The position numbers and the translations under genes were made by a program. From the NCBI GenBank assembly GCA_003955985.1, contig CP033784.1, forward strand, positions 1,426,001 through 1,490,000: 64,000 nucleotides of DNA. The letters run 5' to 3'. The notes beneath the pieces are model-generated. The model was not told the DNA's origin and did no database searches. It saw nothing but the letters and a program-made list of their open reading frames with translations. This DNA comes from Corynebacterium jeikeium. Its GTDB lineage: Bacteria; Actinomycetota; Actinomycetes; Mycobacteriales; Mycobacteriaceae. Within the stretch, counting starts at the first letter, position 1, and every line of letters starts with the position of its first letter. Below, piece by piece: positions 27,700 through 36,704 of this stretch.

Positions 27700-27721
27700 A
27701 CGCCTTAATCTGTATTCATGC

Positions 27722-27727
27722 CATAAT
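27722..27727 (+). promoter_or_regulatory. -10 element of a leaderless promoter for the zinc-ribbon gene
   Basis: CATAAT ends 8 nt before the GTG at 27736. It is divergent from the rbpA promoter; the two -10 elements are about 22 bp apart, so the promoters overlap. Confidence 0.45.
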
Positions 27728-27735
27728 TGACTTCT

Positions 27736-28128
27736 GTGTCAGATCAAAAGCCGAGCACAACTACTGCCAATTGCCAGTGGTGTGGCCGCGAAATGGAGGT
27801 CGCCATCCGCGGTCGCCGTCGCAAGTTCTGCAGCCAAGCCTGCCGGCAGCGCGCGTACGAAAAACGCACTGGCGTAGCAAAAGGCGCTTCCAGGCCGATT
27901 GCCGAGCGAATCAATTCGGATCTCACGCTAAAGACCGCCACCGATGCCACGAGCAGGCCGGCGGGCGATGACGTCGTAAAGCGAATAGGGGACGGGCTCT
28001 TCGAAGTACGTTGTCTCGCCGAAGACTTGCGCACCGCGCTTGACGACGGCATGGAGACTGCCGTCCTGCAGGAGATTACGCAGGAATTGATTATGAAAAC
28101 GCGCGAGGTGGAACGGTTTATCCCATAG
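27736..28128 (+). CDS. Small protein with N-terminal zinc-ribbon (CxxC...FCSxxCRQRAY)
   Basis: 130 residues, not assigned to a characterised family. CQWCGREM near 13-20 and FCSQACRQRAYEKRTG near 33-48 give four cysteines for one zinc, with basic residues between, as in DNA/RNA-binding FCS-type ribbons. The C-terminal half (from ~75) is predicted helical and acidic. It is divergent from rbpA and shares the promoter region. Start GTG at 27736 fits a leaderless transcript; TTG at 27727 is possible. A nucleic-acid-binding role is inferred only from the ribbon. Confidence 0.75.
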   Translation: MSDQKPSTTTANCQWCGREMEVAIRGRRRKFCSQACRQRAYEKRTGVAKGASRPIAERINSDLTLKTATDATSRPAGDDVVKRIGDGLFEVRCLAEDLRTALDDGMETAVLQEITQELIMKTREVERFIP

Positions 28129-28145
28129 CGGATTAAAAGGATAGG

Positions 28146-28856
28146 ATGAGCACTATGAATTCTGGTGTCCGTAAGTCAATTATTACTTTGATAGCCGTTG
28201 CAGTTGTTGCGCTCGCAATTGTTATTGTGGGGCCAGTTTTGTATCGCGTTTTCACGCATGAAGGGGTGCGTACTGGGGATTTCGAGGCCACGGAGCTGCC
28301 TGCAGCAACGACTGATGCGAATGGCACCTGGAAGATTGTCGGTGGCGATAACTCACAGAACACCTCCGTTGGTTTTACTTTTAATGAGGTACTGCCGGGC
28401 AGCAGGCGGACGACGTCCGGTTCCACCCACGATGTCACCGGCGAGCTGAAGGTTGCTAACAACAATCTTGAGGACGCATCCGTTGTTGTTGATATGGCAA
28501 CTCTGACTAGCGATATTGAACGTCGTGACATCAATGTCCGCAACAATATTTTCAGCGTTGAGCAGTACCCAGAAGCTAAGTTTGAGCTTGCAGAGCCGCT
28601 CGATATTTCAAGCATTCCAGATAACGGCCAATGGGCAAATATCGAGATTCCGGGACGCCTGACCATTCGCGGTGTCACCAATGATGTCACCGTGCCAATG
28701 AAGGCCGCTCGTACCGAAAACCTGGTTTTGCTGTCGGGCACTTTGCCAATCAACCGCCTGGATTACAACGTGCGCCTGCCACAGTTTGTAGCTGCATCTA
28801 TCGAGGAGAACGGCGAACTCAATCTGCGCATTGTCGCAGAGAAGCAGGACGCGTAG
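28146..28856 (+). CDS. YceI-family protein with N-terminal membrane anchor
   Basis: 236 residues. One membrane helix at about 10-32 is followed by an extracytoplasmic YceI-like lipocalin barrel (GTWKIVGGDNSQNTSVGFTFNEVLPGSRRTTSGSTHDVTGEL through LDYNVRLPQF). YceI proteins bind polyisoprenoid-type lipids; the ligand here is unknown. An AAAGGA site precedes the ATG; a second ATG nine bases later is possible. It follows the zinc-ribbon gene by 17 bp. Confidence 0.9.
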   Translation: MSTMNSGVRKSIITLIAVAVVALAIVIVGPVLYRVFTHEGVRTGDFEATELPAATTDANGTWKIVGGDNSQNTSVGFTFNEVLPGSRRTTSGSTHDVTGELKVANNNLEDASVVVDMATLTSDIERRDINVRNNIFSVEQYPEAKFELAEPLDISSIPDNGQWANIEIPGRLTIRGVTNDVTVPMKAARTENLVLLSGTLPINRLDYNVRLPQFVAASIEENGELNLRIVAEKQDA

Positions 28857-28891
28857 GACGCGTAGGTTTCGCGGCTGGCAGACACAGCCAT

Positions 28892-28937
28892 CTAAAGAGA
28901 ATCGCAGTAGCGCTCTAAAGAGAATCGCAGTAGCGCT
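28892..28937. repeat. Perfect 23-bp tandem direct repeat
   Basis: Two identical abutting 23-bp units (28892-28914, 28915-28937), each starting CTAAAGAGAATCGCAG, lie 35 bp after the YceI gene. The 213-bp gap to the next gene shows nothing else definite. Confidence 0.8.
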
Positions 28938-29069
28938 AATCCAAAGAGGCTTATAGCCAGCGAAAATACACCTCGATTCGTCACTGTGACGCAATAAAGC
29001 CATTTAGCCACACACCACAGAAGTCCTGCCAAAAACAATTTTGGTAGGCCAGTTGGGAGTCACAACGAT

Positions 29070-29288
29070 ATGAACACCTACGAAGCAATGTTGCTCGCAC
29101 GAAAGGTGCGAATGGTACTTCTGATTATCTTCATTGCATTCGTGGCCTACAAGGGCGTGTGGTGGCTCGTGGCTGTCGGCATACTCCTGATTGGCATGAC
29201 GCTATGGCAGAACAAGCGGCTGCGGGAAGAGATCGCCGTCCGCAACGCGGATGAGCTTGCAGCGAACGCCAAGGACAATGAGCAATAA
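29070..29288 (+). CDS. Small membrane protein of unknown function
   Basis: 72 residues. Two adjacent hydrophobic segments (about 15-30 and 31-46, VLLIIFIAFVAYKGVWWLVAVGILLIGM) are followed by a charged helical tail (KRLREEIAVRNADELAANAKDNEQ), the shape of a small inner-membrane protein with a cytoplasmic tail. It has no recognised domain. The 224 bp that follow to the next ORF contain only AT-rich sequence and weak hairpins. Confidence 0.65.
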   Translation: MNTYEAMLLARKVRMVLLIIFIAFVAYKGVWWLVAVGILLIGMTLWQNKRLREEIAVRNADELAANAKDNEQ

Positions 29289-29499
29289 TCCCGACGGCAT
29301 AGATCAAGCGCCAAGATAGAACACGGCAGCAGAAAAAGCGGCGGCGAAAAAGGCGACAGTCCTGGAAATTCAGAAAACCCCAGGGCCAACCACTTTCATT
29401 ATTTGTCCGATAATATACATTATGACATTTTGGCCTTAGGATCCCGTCCTCCCCATTACCGCCGATGCGCCATTGCCGTCAGGTCTAAGGAATTTTTAG

Positions 29500-29505
29500 T
29501 AAGAT
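29500..29505 (+). promoter_or_regulatory. -10 element of a leaderless promoter before the 29513 ORF
   Basis: TAAGAT lies 7 nt before the ATG at 29513, the same hexamer and spacing as before gnd (38884-38889). Confidence 0.5.
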
Positions 29506-29512
29506 TTCTCGC

Positions 29513-29701
29513 ATGCCTGAACTCTCAGACACATCCAGCAGCTCAGACAGACCCAATGCGTCCGACACATCAGATAGATCTGGCTCGTCCGACGACCCAG
29601 AGCCTCGCGCCAACGTTGACGGGCTCTCTGTAGCCGCAGTAAGCGCAATCACCGCAGCATCCCCAGCGAACGCAGCGAACACTTCAGGTGATGCCGCGTG
29701 A
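29513..29701 (+). CDS. Small Ser/Asp/Ala-rich ORF overlapping the first CNNM gene
   Basis: 62 residues, low complexity: Ser/Asp/Thr-rich to ~33, then Ala-rich. No domain is recognised. Its ATG follows a leaderless -10 (TAAGAT, 7 nt), and its stop TGA overlaps the GTG start of the downstream CNNM gene by 4 bp. This is the usual sign of translational coupling. It may be a leader ORF that loads ribosomes for the membrane protein rather than a functional peptide. Confidence 0.45.
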   Translation: MPELSDTSSSSDRPNASDTSDRSGSSDDPEPRANVDGLSVAAVSAITAASPANAANTSGDAA

Positions 29702-31134
29702 TTGTATCCGCGCTTATCGTATTAGCGGTCTTTCTTTTCCTCGTTTTCGCCAATGCAATTTTCGTTGCTGTCGAGTTTTCCTACCTCACGGTTAATAGGA
29801 ACGATGTCAAGAACGCCGCAAACGCCGGCTCAAAGTCCGCATATTTAGTAGACCGTGCTCTATCACGCACCTCTACAAACCTCTCCGGCGCACAGCTGGG
29901 AATTACGGTCACCAGCCTCGTCGCTGGTTTCCTGACCGGGCCTTCCCTCGGCGTCCTCCTCGAAGCCGCATTTGGTGGCACTAGCATCTCTCCCGCCACC
30001 GTCACTGCAATCAGCACTACGGGCGCTTTCATTATCGCGACTTTCACTCAAATGGTCTTTGGCGAACTCGTCCCCAAAAACTGGGCCATCGCCGAGCCCA
30101 CTAAAGTCGCAAACCTCGTGGTCAGGCCACAGAATGCCTTCATGTTCGCATTCGGCTGGCTGGTCTGGCTACTCAACAGCGCGGCTAATTGGGTGCTAAA
30201 ACGGCTCGGCTTCTCCCCTGAGGAAGAGGTCGCCAGTGCCAGGACGGCGGAGGAACTCCGTGCCGTCGTCACGCGCTCTAGCGATGAAGGAAAAATTAAC
30301 CCGCAGACCGCCGAGTTGGTGGCGCGATCGATCGAGTTCGGCGAGCGCACGGCGGCTGATGTGATGACGCCACGCACACAGATCATCTTTATCGAAGATC
30401 AGAGCGTCGCAGAGATGCTGACGGTCGTCGCAGATTCTGGACATGCACGCTTCCCCGTCGTTGGCAATAGCGTCGACGACATTCGCGGCGTGGTGCATTA
30501 CACCGACCTGCTCAGCGTGCCACACGCACAACGCTTGACGACGTCGGCTGCGAGCCTGGCCAAAGATGTACTCGTGGTAAATGACTCGACCACACTTGAT
30601 CCGCTGATGCGTCAACTGCGTGAGGATGCATACCAGTTCGCGGTGGTTGTCGATGAGTACGGCGGCACGGACGGCATTGTGACGTTGGAGGATCTCGTCG
30701 AGGAAATCGTCGGTGAAATTGACGATGAACAGGACGATCGTTCGTTGCTCTACAGCCGGATTAGCCCCAATACGGTGATTGTTTCCGGTCTCATGCGCCC
30801 TGATGAGTTGGGAGAGATCCTAAACCTGGTCCTGCCGGAGGGCGAAGAATCCGACACTATTGGTGGATTTATCACCGAACGCTTGGATCGCATGCCTCGC
30901 TTCGGCGACACGATTACGGTCGAAGCCACCGACCACGAAAACCTCGATGAGGAGAACTTGCCTACCACCGCTGAAGTTGCATTTCGAGTCGAGCGCATGG
31001 CGCGTCACCGCGTTGGCCGTATTCGTGTCCAGGTGGACCGCGCCGGCAACAAGGTCACGCGCACGGATGAAGGCGCTCACCAGGACGGAACCAGTCACAA
31101 CCACGTCGAGCACAACAGCGAAAAGGAGGGCTAG
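29698..31134 (+). CDS. CNNM/CorC-like membrane protein (DUF21, CBS pair, CorC_HlyC), pair 1 long member
   Basis: 478 residues. An N-terminal DUF21 transmembrane domain (1-~190, [22 protein letters not shown]) is followed by a CBS pair ([40 protein letters not shown]) and a C-terminal CorC_HlyC domain ([22 protein letters not shown]). Relatives move Mg2+ or Co2+ out of cells, although many are labelled hemolysin. GTG start overlaps the preceding small ORF. The next gene encodes a shorter paralogue 3 bp downstream, and the pair probably assembles or is co-expressed. Confidence 0.92.
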   Translation: MIVSALIVLAVFLFLVFANAIFVAVEFSYLTVNRNDVKNAANAGSKSAYLVDRALSRTSTNLSGAQLGITVTSLVAGFLTGPSLGVLLEAAFGGTSISPATVTAISTTGAFIIATFTQMVFGELVPKNWAIAEPTKVANLVVRPQNAFMFAFGWLVWLLNSAANWVLKRLGFSPEEEVASARTAEELRAVVTRSSDEGKINPQTAELVARSIEFGERTAADVMTPRTQIIFIEDQSVAEMLTVVADSGHARFPVVGNSVDDIRGVVHYTDLLSVPHAQRLTTSAASLAKDVLVVNDSTTLDPLMRQLREDAYQFAVVVDEYGGTDGIVTLEDLVEEIVGEIDDEQDDRSLLYSRISPNTVIVSGLMRPDELGEILNLVLPEGEESDTIGGFITERLDRMPRFGDTITVEATDHENLDEENLPTTAEVAFRVERMARHRVGRIRVQVDRAGNKVTRTDEGAHQDGTSHNHVEHNSEKEG

Positions 31135-31137
31135 AAC

Positions 31138-32175
31138 ATGCCACTACTTACTCTTATTTTGCTGTTGGCCCTCAATGCCTGGTTTGTCGCCGCTGAATTT
31201 GCGATGGTCTCGGCTCGCCGCGATCAAATTGAACCGGATGCCGTCAGCGGCTCTACCAGCGCAAAGTACGCGCTGCGCGGTATCGAAAACGTGTCGGTCT
31301 CCCTGGCGGCAACACAGCTGGGCATTACCGCCTGTTCCCTGCTCATCGGTGCCGTCGGCGAGCCTGCGATTGCGCACTTCTTCGAGCCCTACATGACAGC
31401 ACTGGGACTCCCCGCGGGCACCGCCCACGTGGTTGCGCTGGCGTTGGCGCTGCTGATTGTCACTTTCTTACACATGGTTGTCGGCGAAATGGTGCCGAAG
31501 AACATCGCTATTGCGGCTCCCAGCCCGACGGCGAAGTTCGTGGCTATTCCGCTGTATGTGATTGTGCGGGTGCTCAATCCGGTTATCTGGGCGATGAATA
31601 CGACGTCGAACATCGTGGTTCGCAAGGTTCTTCGCGCCACTCCGAAGGACGAGGTCGATTCCTCCTTCACCGCTAGTCAGGTGCAAGATTTCGTCGCCGA
31701 GTCCGGGCGTCAGGGCCTTCTCGACAATGACGAGCTCGCGCTCCTCCACAAAGCTCTCGGCTTCGAGCATCTCACCGCCGCGGATGTCACTATGCAACTC
31801 GACACCCTCGTCACCATTGGCTCCGACGCCACCGTCGCCGACATCGAAGAGCTCAGCGCACGCACGCGCTTTTCCCGCTTCCCCATCACCGATGCCGACA
31901 GCAGCTTCATCGGCTACCTTCATGTCAAGGATTTGCTCTCGCTTGACGACGGTCACCGCAACCGACCCTTCCCGCGGAATCTGATTCGCACCTTTGCAAG
32001 CGTCAGCCCGGATGCCAAGCTCCAGACGGTCATGCGGCTGATGCAGCGCGAGCAGGCTCACTTCGCCTTGGTGACGGAGGAAAATAGTACTTCGGAGAGC
32101 TCTGTCAACGGAATCGTTGCGCTGGAGGACGTACTAGAAGAGCTCGTCGGCGAAGTCCGCCAGGCAACAGCCTAG
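31138..32175 (+). CDS. CNNM-like membrane protein (DUF21 and CBS, no CorC_HlyC), pair 1 short member
   Basis: 345 residues. DUF21 transmembrane domain (1-~180, SLAATQLGITACSLLIGAVGEP, HMVVGEMVPKNIAIA) and a CBS pair ending with GIVALEDVLEELVGEV. It stops there, so the C-terminal CorC_HlyC domain of its neighbour is absent. The same long/short arrangement recurs at 43419-46015. It is an expected partner in divalent-cation transport, but the specific ion is unknown. Confidence 0.9.
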   Translation: MPLLTLILLLALNAWFVAAEFAMVSARRDQIEPDAVSGSTSAKYALRGIENVSVSLAATQLGITACSLLIGAVGEPAIAHFFEPYMTALGLPAGTAHVVALALALLIVTFLHMVVGEMVPKNIAIAAPSPTAKFVAIPLYVIVRVLNPVIWAMNTTSNIVVRKVLRATPKDEVDSSFTASQVQDFVAESGRQGLLDNDELALLHKALGFEHLTAADVTMQLDTLVTIGSDATVADIEELSARTRFSRFPITDADSSFIGYLHVKDLLSLDDGHRNRPFPRNLIRTFASVSPDAKLQTVMRLMQREQAHFALVTEENSTSESSVNGIVALEDVLEELVGEVRQATA

Positions 32176-32239
32176 CGAGCGCGCCGACGAGCCCCGTCGA
32201 TTCCAGCTGGTTACTTGCTGCTGAAAGCTAGTTAGCTAA

Positions 32240-32737
32240 TTACTTCAGTGCAGCCAGTGCGGAGTCGTAGTCCGGCTCCGTGGTGATCTCATCGACCAGC
32301 TGGTTGTAAATGACCTTGCCCTCTTCGTCAGTGACGACTACGGCACGAGCAAGCAGGCCAGCGAGCGGGCCATCCTGCTGGACAACACCGAAGGCTTCGC
32401 CGAAGCCGTGGCGGAAGTCCGAGGCAACCTCAACGTTGTCCAGGCCTTCTGCAGCGCAGAAGCGGCCGAGAGCGAACGGCAGGTCACGCGAAACATTAAC
32501 CACGACGGTGTTGTCCAGCCCAGCAGCGTCCTCGTTGAAGTGACGCACCGAAGCTGCACAAACACCGGTGTCTACCGACGGGAAGATGTTGTAGACGACC
32601 TTCTTACCAGCGAAGGTCTCGTTGGTGACCTCCCCGAGGTCGCCACCGGTGAGGGTAAACTCCGGAGCCTTGTTGCCCACCTCGGGCAGGTCTCCGGAAA
32701 GCTGGACTGGGTTGGACTGAAATGCGGTTTGTGTCAT
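32240..32737 (-). CDS. tpx: Thiol peroxidase Tpx
   Basis: 165 residues, an atypical 2-Cys peroxiredoxin. The peroxidatic Cys is in [16 protein letters not shown] near 60 and the resolving Cys in [14 protein letters not shown] near 94, the Tpx spacing. It reduces hydrogen and alkyl peroxides with thioredoxin. TAAAAA lies 7 nt before the ATG on the minus strand, and AAAGGG is also present, so either a short leader or a leaderless start is possible. It converges with the CNNM gene with 64 bp between. Confidence 0.95.
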   Translation of the reverse strand: MTQTAFQSNPVQLSGDLPEVGNKAPEFTLTGGDLGEVTNETFAGKKVVYNIFPSVDTGVCAASVRHFNEDAAGLDNTVVVNVSRDLPFALGRFCAAEGLDNVEVASDFRHGFGEAFGVVQQDGPLAGLLARAVVVTDEEGKVIYNQLVDEITTEPDYDSALAALK

Positions 32738-32912
32738 AGCGCCCTTTTTACCGCCTTTCGTCCGGATCCTCCAGGCTGTTTTCTGGAAATCAGTAGAATC
32801 GTGACAGAAATGAAATTCCGGGCCGCAGTATCTTGAGCAATCTTGCGTACCTTGCGGTCCGGGCCACGCTATTCAAGCGGGCCCCACGTTTAAACTCCGA
32901 GGAAAGGCAGCC

Positions 32913-33197
32913 ATGAGTTTGATTACCGCAATTGTGTCCATCGATGTCGAAGCTGACAAGATTCCGGAGGCCGCCGAGACCATCGTCGAGATCGACGGCG
33001 TGACTGAGGTCTACTCCGTTACTGGTGACTGGGACTTGGTCGTCGTGGTGCGCGCAACTAATCACGATGATTTGGCGGAAATCATTCCAAATCTCATCAG
33101 CAAGGTCGACGGTGTTATTCGCACCCAGACTCAGCTGGCTTTCCGCACCTACTCTCAGCACGACCTGGAAAGTGCATTCTCCATCGGGCTGGAGTAG
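32913..33197 (+). CDS. Stand-alone Lrp/AsnC ligand-binding (RAM) domain protein
   Basis: 94 residues, only the RAM domain of Lrp/AsnC regulators (AIVSIDVEADKIPEAAETIVEIDGVTEVYSVTGDWDLVVVVRA), with no DNA-binding helix-turn-helix. Such proteins form ring oligomers that bind amino acids and can pair with full-length Lrp proteins; the role here is not known. GAGGAAAGG precedes the ATG. Confidence 0.9.
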   Translation: MSLITAIVSIDVEADKIPEAAETIVEIDGVTEVYSVTGDWDLVVVVRATNHDDLAEIIPNLISKVDGVIRTQTQLAFRTYSQHDLESAFSIGLE

Positions 33198-33235
33198 GCG
33201 CGGTTTCTTCCACCGAGCCGTGCGGTATGCGGGAG

Positions 33236-34945
33236 CTACTTAACCACTTCCGCCATCGCGCGGCCTGCCTGGCGGCCACTGAAAATACAGCCGCCCAGGA
33301 ATGTACCTTCCAGCGCGTTGTTGCCGTGGACGCCGCCGCCACCGAAGCCAGAGGCCTCGCCTGCGGCGTAGAGCCCCTCGAAGGGAGTTCCGTCCGGGTG
33401 CAAGCACTGGCCGTCGAGGGTGGTCTCGATGCCTCCGAGCGTCTTGCGGGTCAGCATGCGCAGACGAATAGCAATCAGTGGGCCGTTCTTCGGATCCAAA
33501 ATCGGTGATGGCGGCACGGAGCGGATGATCTTGTCCCCGAGGAAGTTCCGGGCCACGTTGACGTAATTGACCTGGTAGTCCTTGGAGAAGGGATTACCGG
33601 TCTGCATGTCGCGCTGACGAATCTGTTCCTCGAGCTTCTCCAGGTCAATCTTCGGCGCTGCGGCTCCGGACTCTCCGCCCGAGCTCGCCTCCACAATCTC
33701 GTTCATCCCCTCGACCAGCTTTGGCAGATCGTCGGCAACCACCCAGTCTTCGCCGTTGTCCATGAACGCCTGAATAGGTGCGGCGACACCAGAGGTCACC
33801 TTGCCAATCAGCTTCTTGATCTCCTTGTCGGTCAGATCCGGATTCTGTTCTGAGCCAGAGAAAATAAACTCCTTGGCCACGATGTTCTTATTCAGCACAA
33901 ACCAGGAGTACGAGTGTCCGGTGGCCAGAATGTGCTTCATCGTGCCGACAGTATCCGCGCCCGGAATATATGGCGCTGGCAGGCGATTTCCTTCTGCGTC
34001 AAACCACATGGCCGACGGCCCCGGGATGATACGGATACCGTGATTCGGCCACACGGGATTCCAGTTCTTCATGCCCTCGGTGTAATGCCACATGCGGTCA
34101 CGGTTGACGAGGTTTGCGCCGGCCTGCTCTGCAATCTCGATACCACGGCCGTCAACATGCTCTGGCACACCGCAGACCATGTCCTTCGGCATCTCGCCCA
34201 GGCGCTCGGTCGGCCAGCACTTACGCACGGCTTCCAGGTTGCCGCCAACACCGCCCGTCGCAATGCACACGGCCGACCCGAGGATCTCAAAGTCCTCCCC
34301 TGTTTCCTCACGTGACGACGCCACTCCTCGCTCTAAAGATTCACAGGGAACCAGAATCTTGCCACGCACGCCGACGGCGCGGCCATCTTCGACAATCACC
34401 TCGTCAACGCGGTGGCGATGGCAGTATTCCACCAGCCCCTTCTTCGCAGCTTCAGCGACCGGCTCTGCGAATACGCGGACGATTTCGGGGCCTGTGCCCC
34501 AGGTGAGGTGGAATCGGGGTACCGAGTTACCGTGACCGTCGGCACGCCCTTCACCGCGCTCAGCCCACCCGACGACAGGCAGGAACTTCACGCCGAGATT
34601 GCGGAGGTAGTCACGCTTCTCCCCTGCCGCGAAGTTCAGATAGGCCTTGGCCCACTTGCGTCCCCAGTTGTCTTCCTCGCGGTCGAACTGCGCGGAGTTG
34701 AACCAGTCAGCTTCAGCGAGCTCGCGGTTGTCCTTGACTCCCAGGCGGCGCTGCTCTGGCGAGTCGACGAGAAAGATTCCTCCCAGCGACCAGAAAGCCT
34801 GTCCGCCGAGGTTGTTGGCATTCTCCTGGTCGACAAGGATGACCTTCTTGCCGGCCTGCGTGGCCTCATACGTCGCGACCAATCCGGCAAGTCCGGCGCC
34901 GACGACAACAATGTCTGCAGTACGTGTGGTGCTCTGTGCGTTCAT
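33236..34945 (-). CDS. FAD-binding dehydrogenase (3-ketosteroid-dehydrogenase/fumarate-reductase-like)
   Basis: 569 residues. The FAD site is VVGAGLAGLVATYEA at about 15-29 with the Glu/Gly tail GGQAFWSLGG, and the C-terminal FAD contact is LYAAGEASGFGGGGVHGNNALEG. The fold is that of flavoproteins such as KstD and fumarate reductase. Its substrate is not deducible. It lies 117 bp downstream of the Cfa-like gene on the same strand. TAAAAA at 7 nt before the ATG resembles a weak leaderless promoter. Confidence 0.85.
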   Translation of the reverse strand: MNAQSTTRTADIVVVGAGLAGLVATYEATQAGKKVILVDQENANNLGGQAFWSLGGIFLVDSPEQRRLGVKDNRELAEADWFNSAQFDREEDNWGRKWAKAYLNFAAGEKRDYLRNLGVKFLPVVGWAERGEGRADGHGNSVPRFHLTWGTGPEIVRVFAEPVAEAAKKGLVEYCHRHRVDEVIVEDGRAVGVRGKILVPCESLERGVASSREETGEDFEILGSAVCIATGGVGGNLEAVRKCWPTERLGEMPKDMVCGVPEHVDGRGIEIAEQAGANLVNRDRMWHYTEGMKNWNPVWPNHGIRIIPGPSAMWFDAEGNRLPAPYIPGADTVGTMKHILATGHSYSWFVLNKNIVAKEFIFSGSEQNPDLTDKEIKKLIGKVTSGVAAPIQAFMDNGEDWVVADDLPKLVEGMNEIVEASSGGESGAAAPKIDLEKLEEQIRQRDMQTGNPFSKDYQVNYVNVARNFLGDKIIRSVPPSPILDPKNGPLIAIRLRMLTRKTLGGIETTLDGQCLHPDGTPFEGLYAAGEASGFGGGGVHGNNALEGTFLGGCIFSGRQAGRAMAEVVK

Positions 34946-35062
34946 AGTTTCGTTTTTAGACCCTAAACATCGCCTTTGAGGTGGTTTTGCCTAAAAACGT
35001 GATTTATTTTTACAGGCTTTATTTATCTGGCGAATTTCCAACGCGCCCGGAGCTGCCCACTG

Positions 35063-36517
35063 CTAGTGAGGCCTGCGTGGCGCATGCACGAGCTCGACCT
35101 GCACGAGCGTGACTTTCTCTGCGCGCACGAGCGCTTCAAACAGCGACAGATAGTAATTCCACATCCTCCGGAACACTCTGTCGTAGCCGATACCAGCGGC
35201 TTCGCGCGCATGCGCCGCAAAGAAATCTCGCTGGAGCTGCAAGGTCGTCGCGAAGTGCGCCGGAATGTACTCTTCCGCCGCGATGCGCAGGCAGGTTTCC
35301 CGGTCCACCATCTTGCGCAGCTCTTCCATGGTGAAAAGCTGCAGCTGCGGCCACACATAAGCGCGTACGAGGTCCAAGCTGCGCTCGGCGAGCGCATCGA
35401 ATTTGTCCGTCGCTACCACCATTTGGACGACGATGGTGCCGCGGTCGACAAGCAGACGCTCGGCGCTCTTCAGCCAGCGCAGCGCACCTGCACGACCGAA
35501 GGTCTCCAGACGCCCGACGTTGATAACCGCCTCGAAGTCGGACTCGAATTCGCGTGGCGACGGAATGTTGCGATCCATCTGGATCACATCGACCGCGCCG
35601 CGCAATCCGGCTTTTTCCACCCGTTCCAGCACCGTTTCGGTGTGGTCATCAGAGACGGTAATAACCTCCGCGCCCGCTCCTCTTTCTGCAGCCCGAAGGG
35701 AAATTTCTCCGCCTGCCGACGGCCATTCGGCGACACGGTCTCCGGCCCGGACTCGAGCAAGATCGAGGATGTGCTCAATATTGCGCACCTGGGCATGCAG
35801 AAAATCGGCACGCGCGACGGATTTCGGGGCATCGACATAAGTCACGTCAACTGACCAGTGCGAGGGAACCCCACCCTTGCCAGCACCACGGGCATAGTTT
35901 TGAATCTGTTCCCGCGACGAGGTTCGCACTCCGGAGGCGAACAGGCCGGAACCGCCCATCAGCAATTCGCCGGAATAGAGCTCGAGCAATGAGGTCGGCA
36001 ACTCTCCCGCCATATCTGGCCCATCGAGACGCGGACGTGAACGCGCGACTTTCATCAGACCACGTGCCAGCGGCCCCAACGAAGCAATATCAAGCTCGGC
36101 GCTGAGCAGTCGGCTGAGAAGCTCTGGCAAATCATCACTGGACCATTCGCCCGCGAGATAGGCCTCCCCCAATCCGAGCCATTCTGAATCAGCTAGTCGA
36201 GAATAGAAAACAGGATCAATGACGCTGAAAACGACTGGACGAAACGATTCAGAACTAGTGGGAGATTCACTGCCGCCGCTAGAGCTGGCACCACCGACTC
36301 CGTCGATAGCCAAATCGGCGTCACCCGTCGACCGAGTAATGAAAGACTCCCCGACAAACTCACCGGATTCAACCAGTTCAATGCCGTTATCCTGGCAGAG
36401 TCGCTCAAAAGAGCGTTCCATCATTTCGGCACGTTTCGCTAGAAAACGCCCCTCTGGAATACGCGCAACCCGAGGCCATCGCTCTGCGTCAATTGCCTGC
36501 CGGCTTGCCGAATTCAC
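35063..36517 (-). CDS. Cyclopropane-fatty-acid-synthase-like SAM methyltransferase
   Basis: 484 residues. The N-terminal ~220 residues are loosely conserved. A CFA-synthase-like domain follows: PSHWSVDVTYVDAPKSVARADFLHAQVRNIEHILDLARVRAGDRVAEWPSAGGEISLRAAERG and a C-terminal helical part. SAM motif I reads EWPSAGGE rather than the usual EIGTGWGE, so SAM binding is uncertain. Family members methylate or cyclopropanate unsaturated phospholipid acyl chains. The start is GTG at 36517 after GGAGG (36530-36534); TTG at 36538 is too close to it. Confidence 0.8.
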   Translation of the reverse strand: MNSASRQAIDAERWPRVARIPEGRFLAKRAEMMERSFERLCQDNGIELVESGEFVGESFITRSTGDADLAIDGVGGASSSGGSESPTSSESFRPVVFSVIDPVFYSRLADSEWLGLGEAYLAGEWSSDDLPELLSRLLSAELDIASLGPLARGLMKVARSRPRLDGPDMAGELPTSLLELYSGELLMGGSGLFASGVRTSSREQIQNYARGAGKGGVPSHWSVDVTYVDAPKSVARADFLHAQVRNIEHILDLARVRAGDRVAEWPSAGGEISLRAAERGAGAEVITVSDDHTETVLERVEKAGLRGAVDVIQMDRNIPSPREFESDFEAVINVGRLETFGRAGALRWLKSAERLLVDRGTIVVQMVVATDKFDALAERSLDLVRAYVWPQLQLFTMEELRKMVDRETCLRIAAEEYIPAHFATTLQLQRDFFAAHAREAAGIGYDRVFRRMWNYYLSLFEALVRAEKVTLVQVELVHAPRRPH

Positions 36518-36704
36518 CCTGCCCGAACCTCCTAACAATCGCGCCGCATAAAGGTACGAATAACGAACTGAGTTTGCTCTCGCAGCCTACCGCGCAGGGA
36601 CCCAGAATAGGCGGTGGCGCACCGAGAGGATTACTATTGTGGCTTGCCGGCTAAAAGCCGAATCTAAAACTTCGAGAACTTTCAAGTCTGTGAGGAGAAA
36701 ATAC

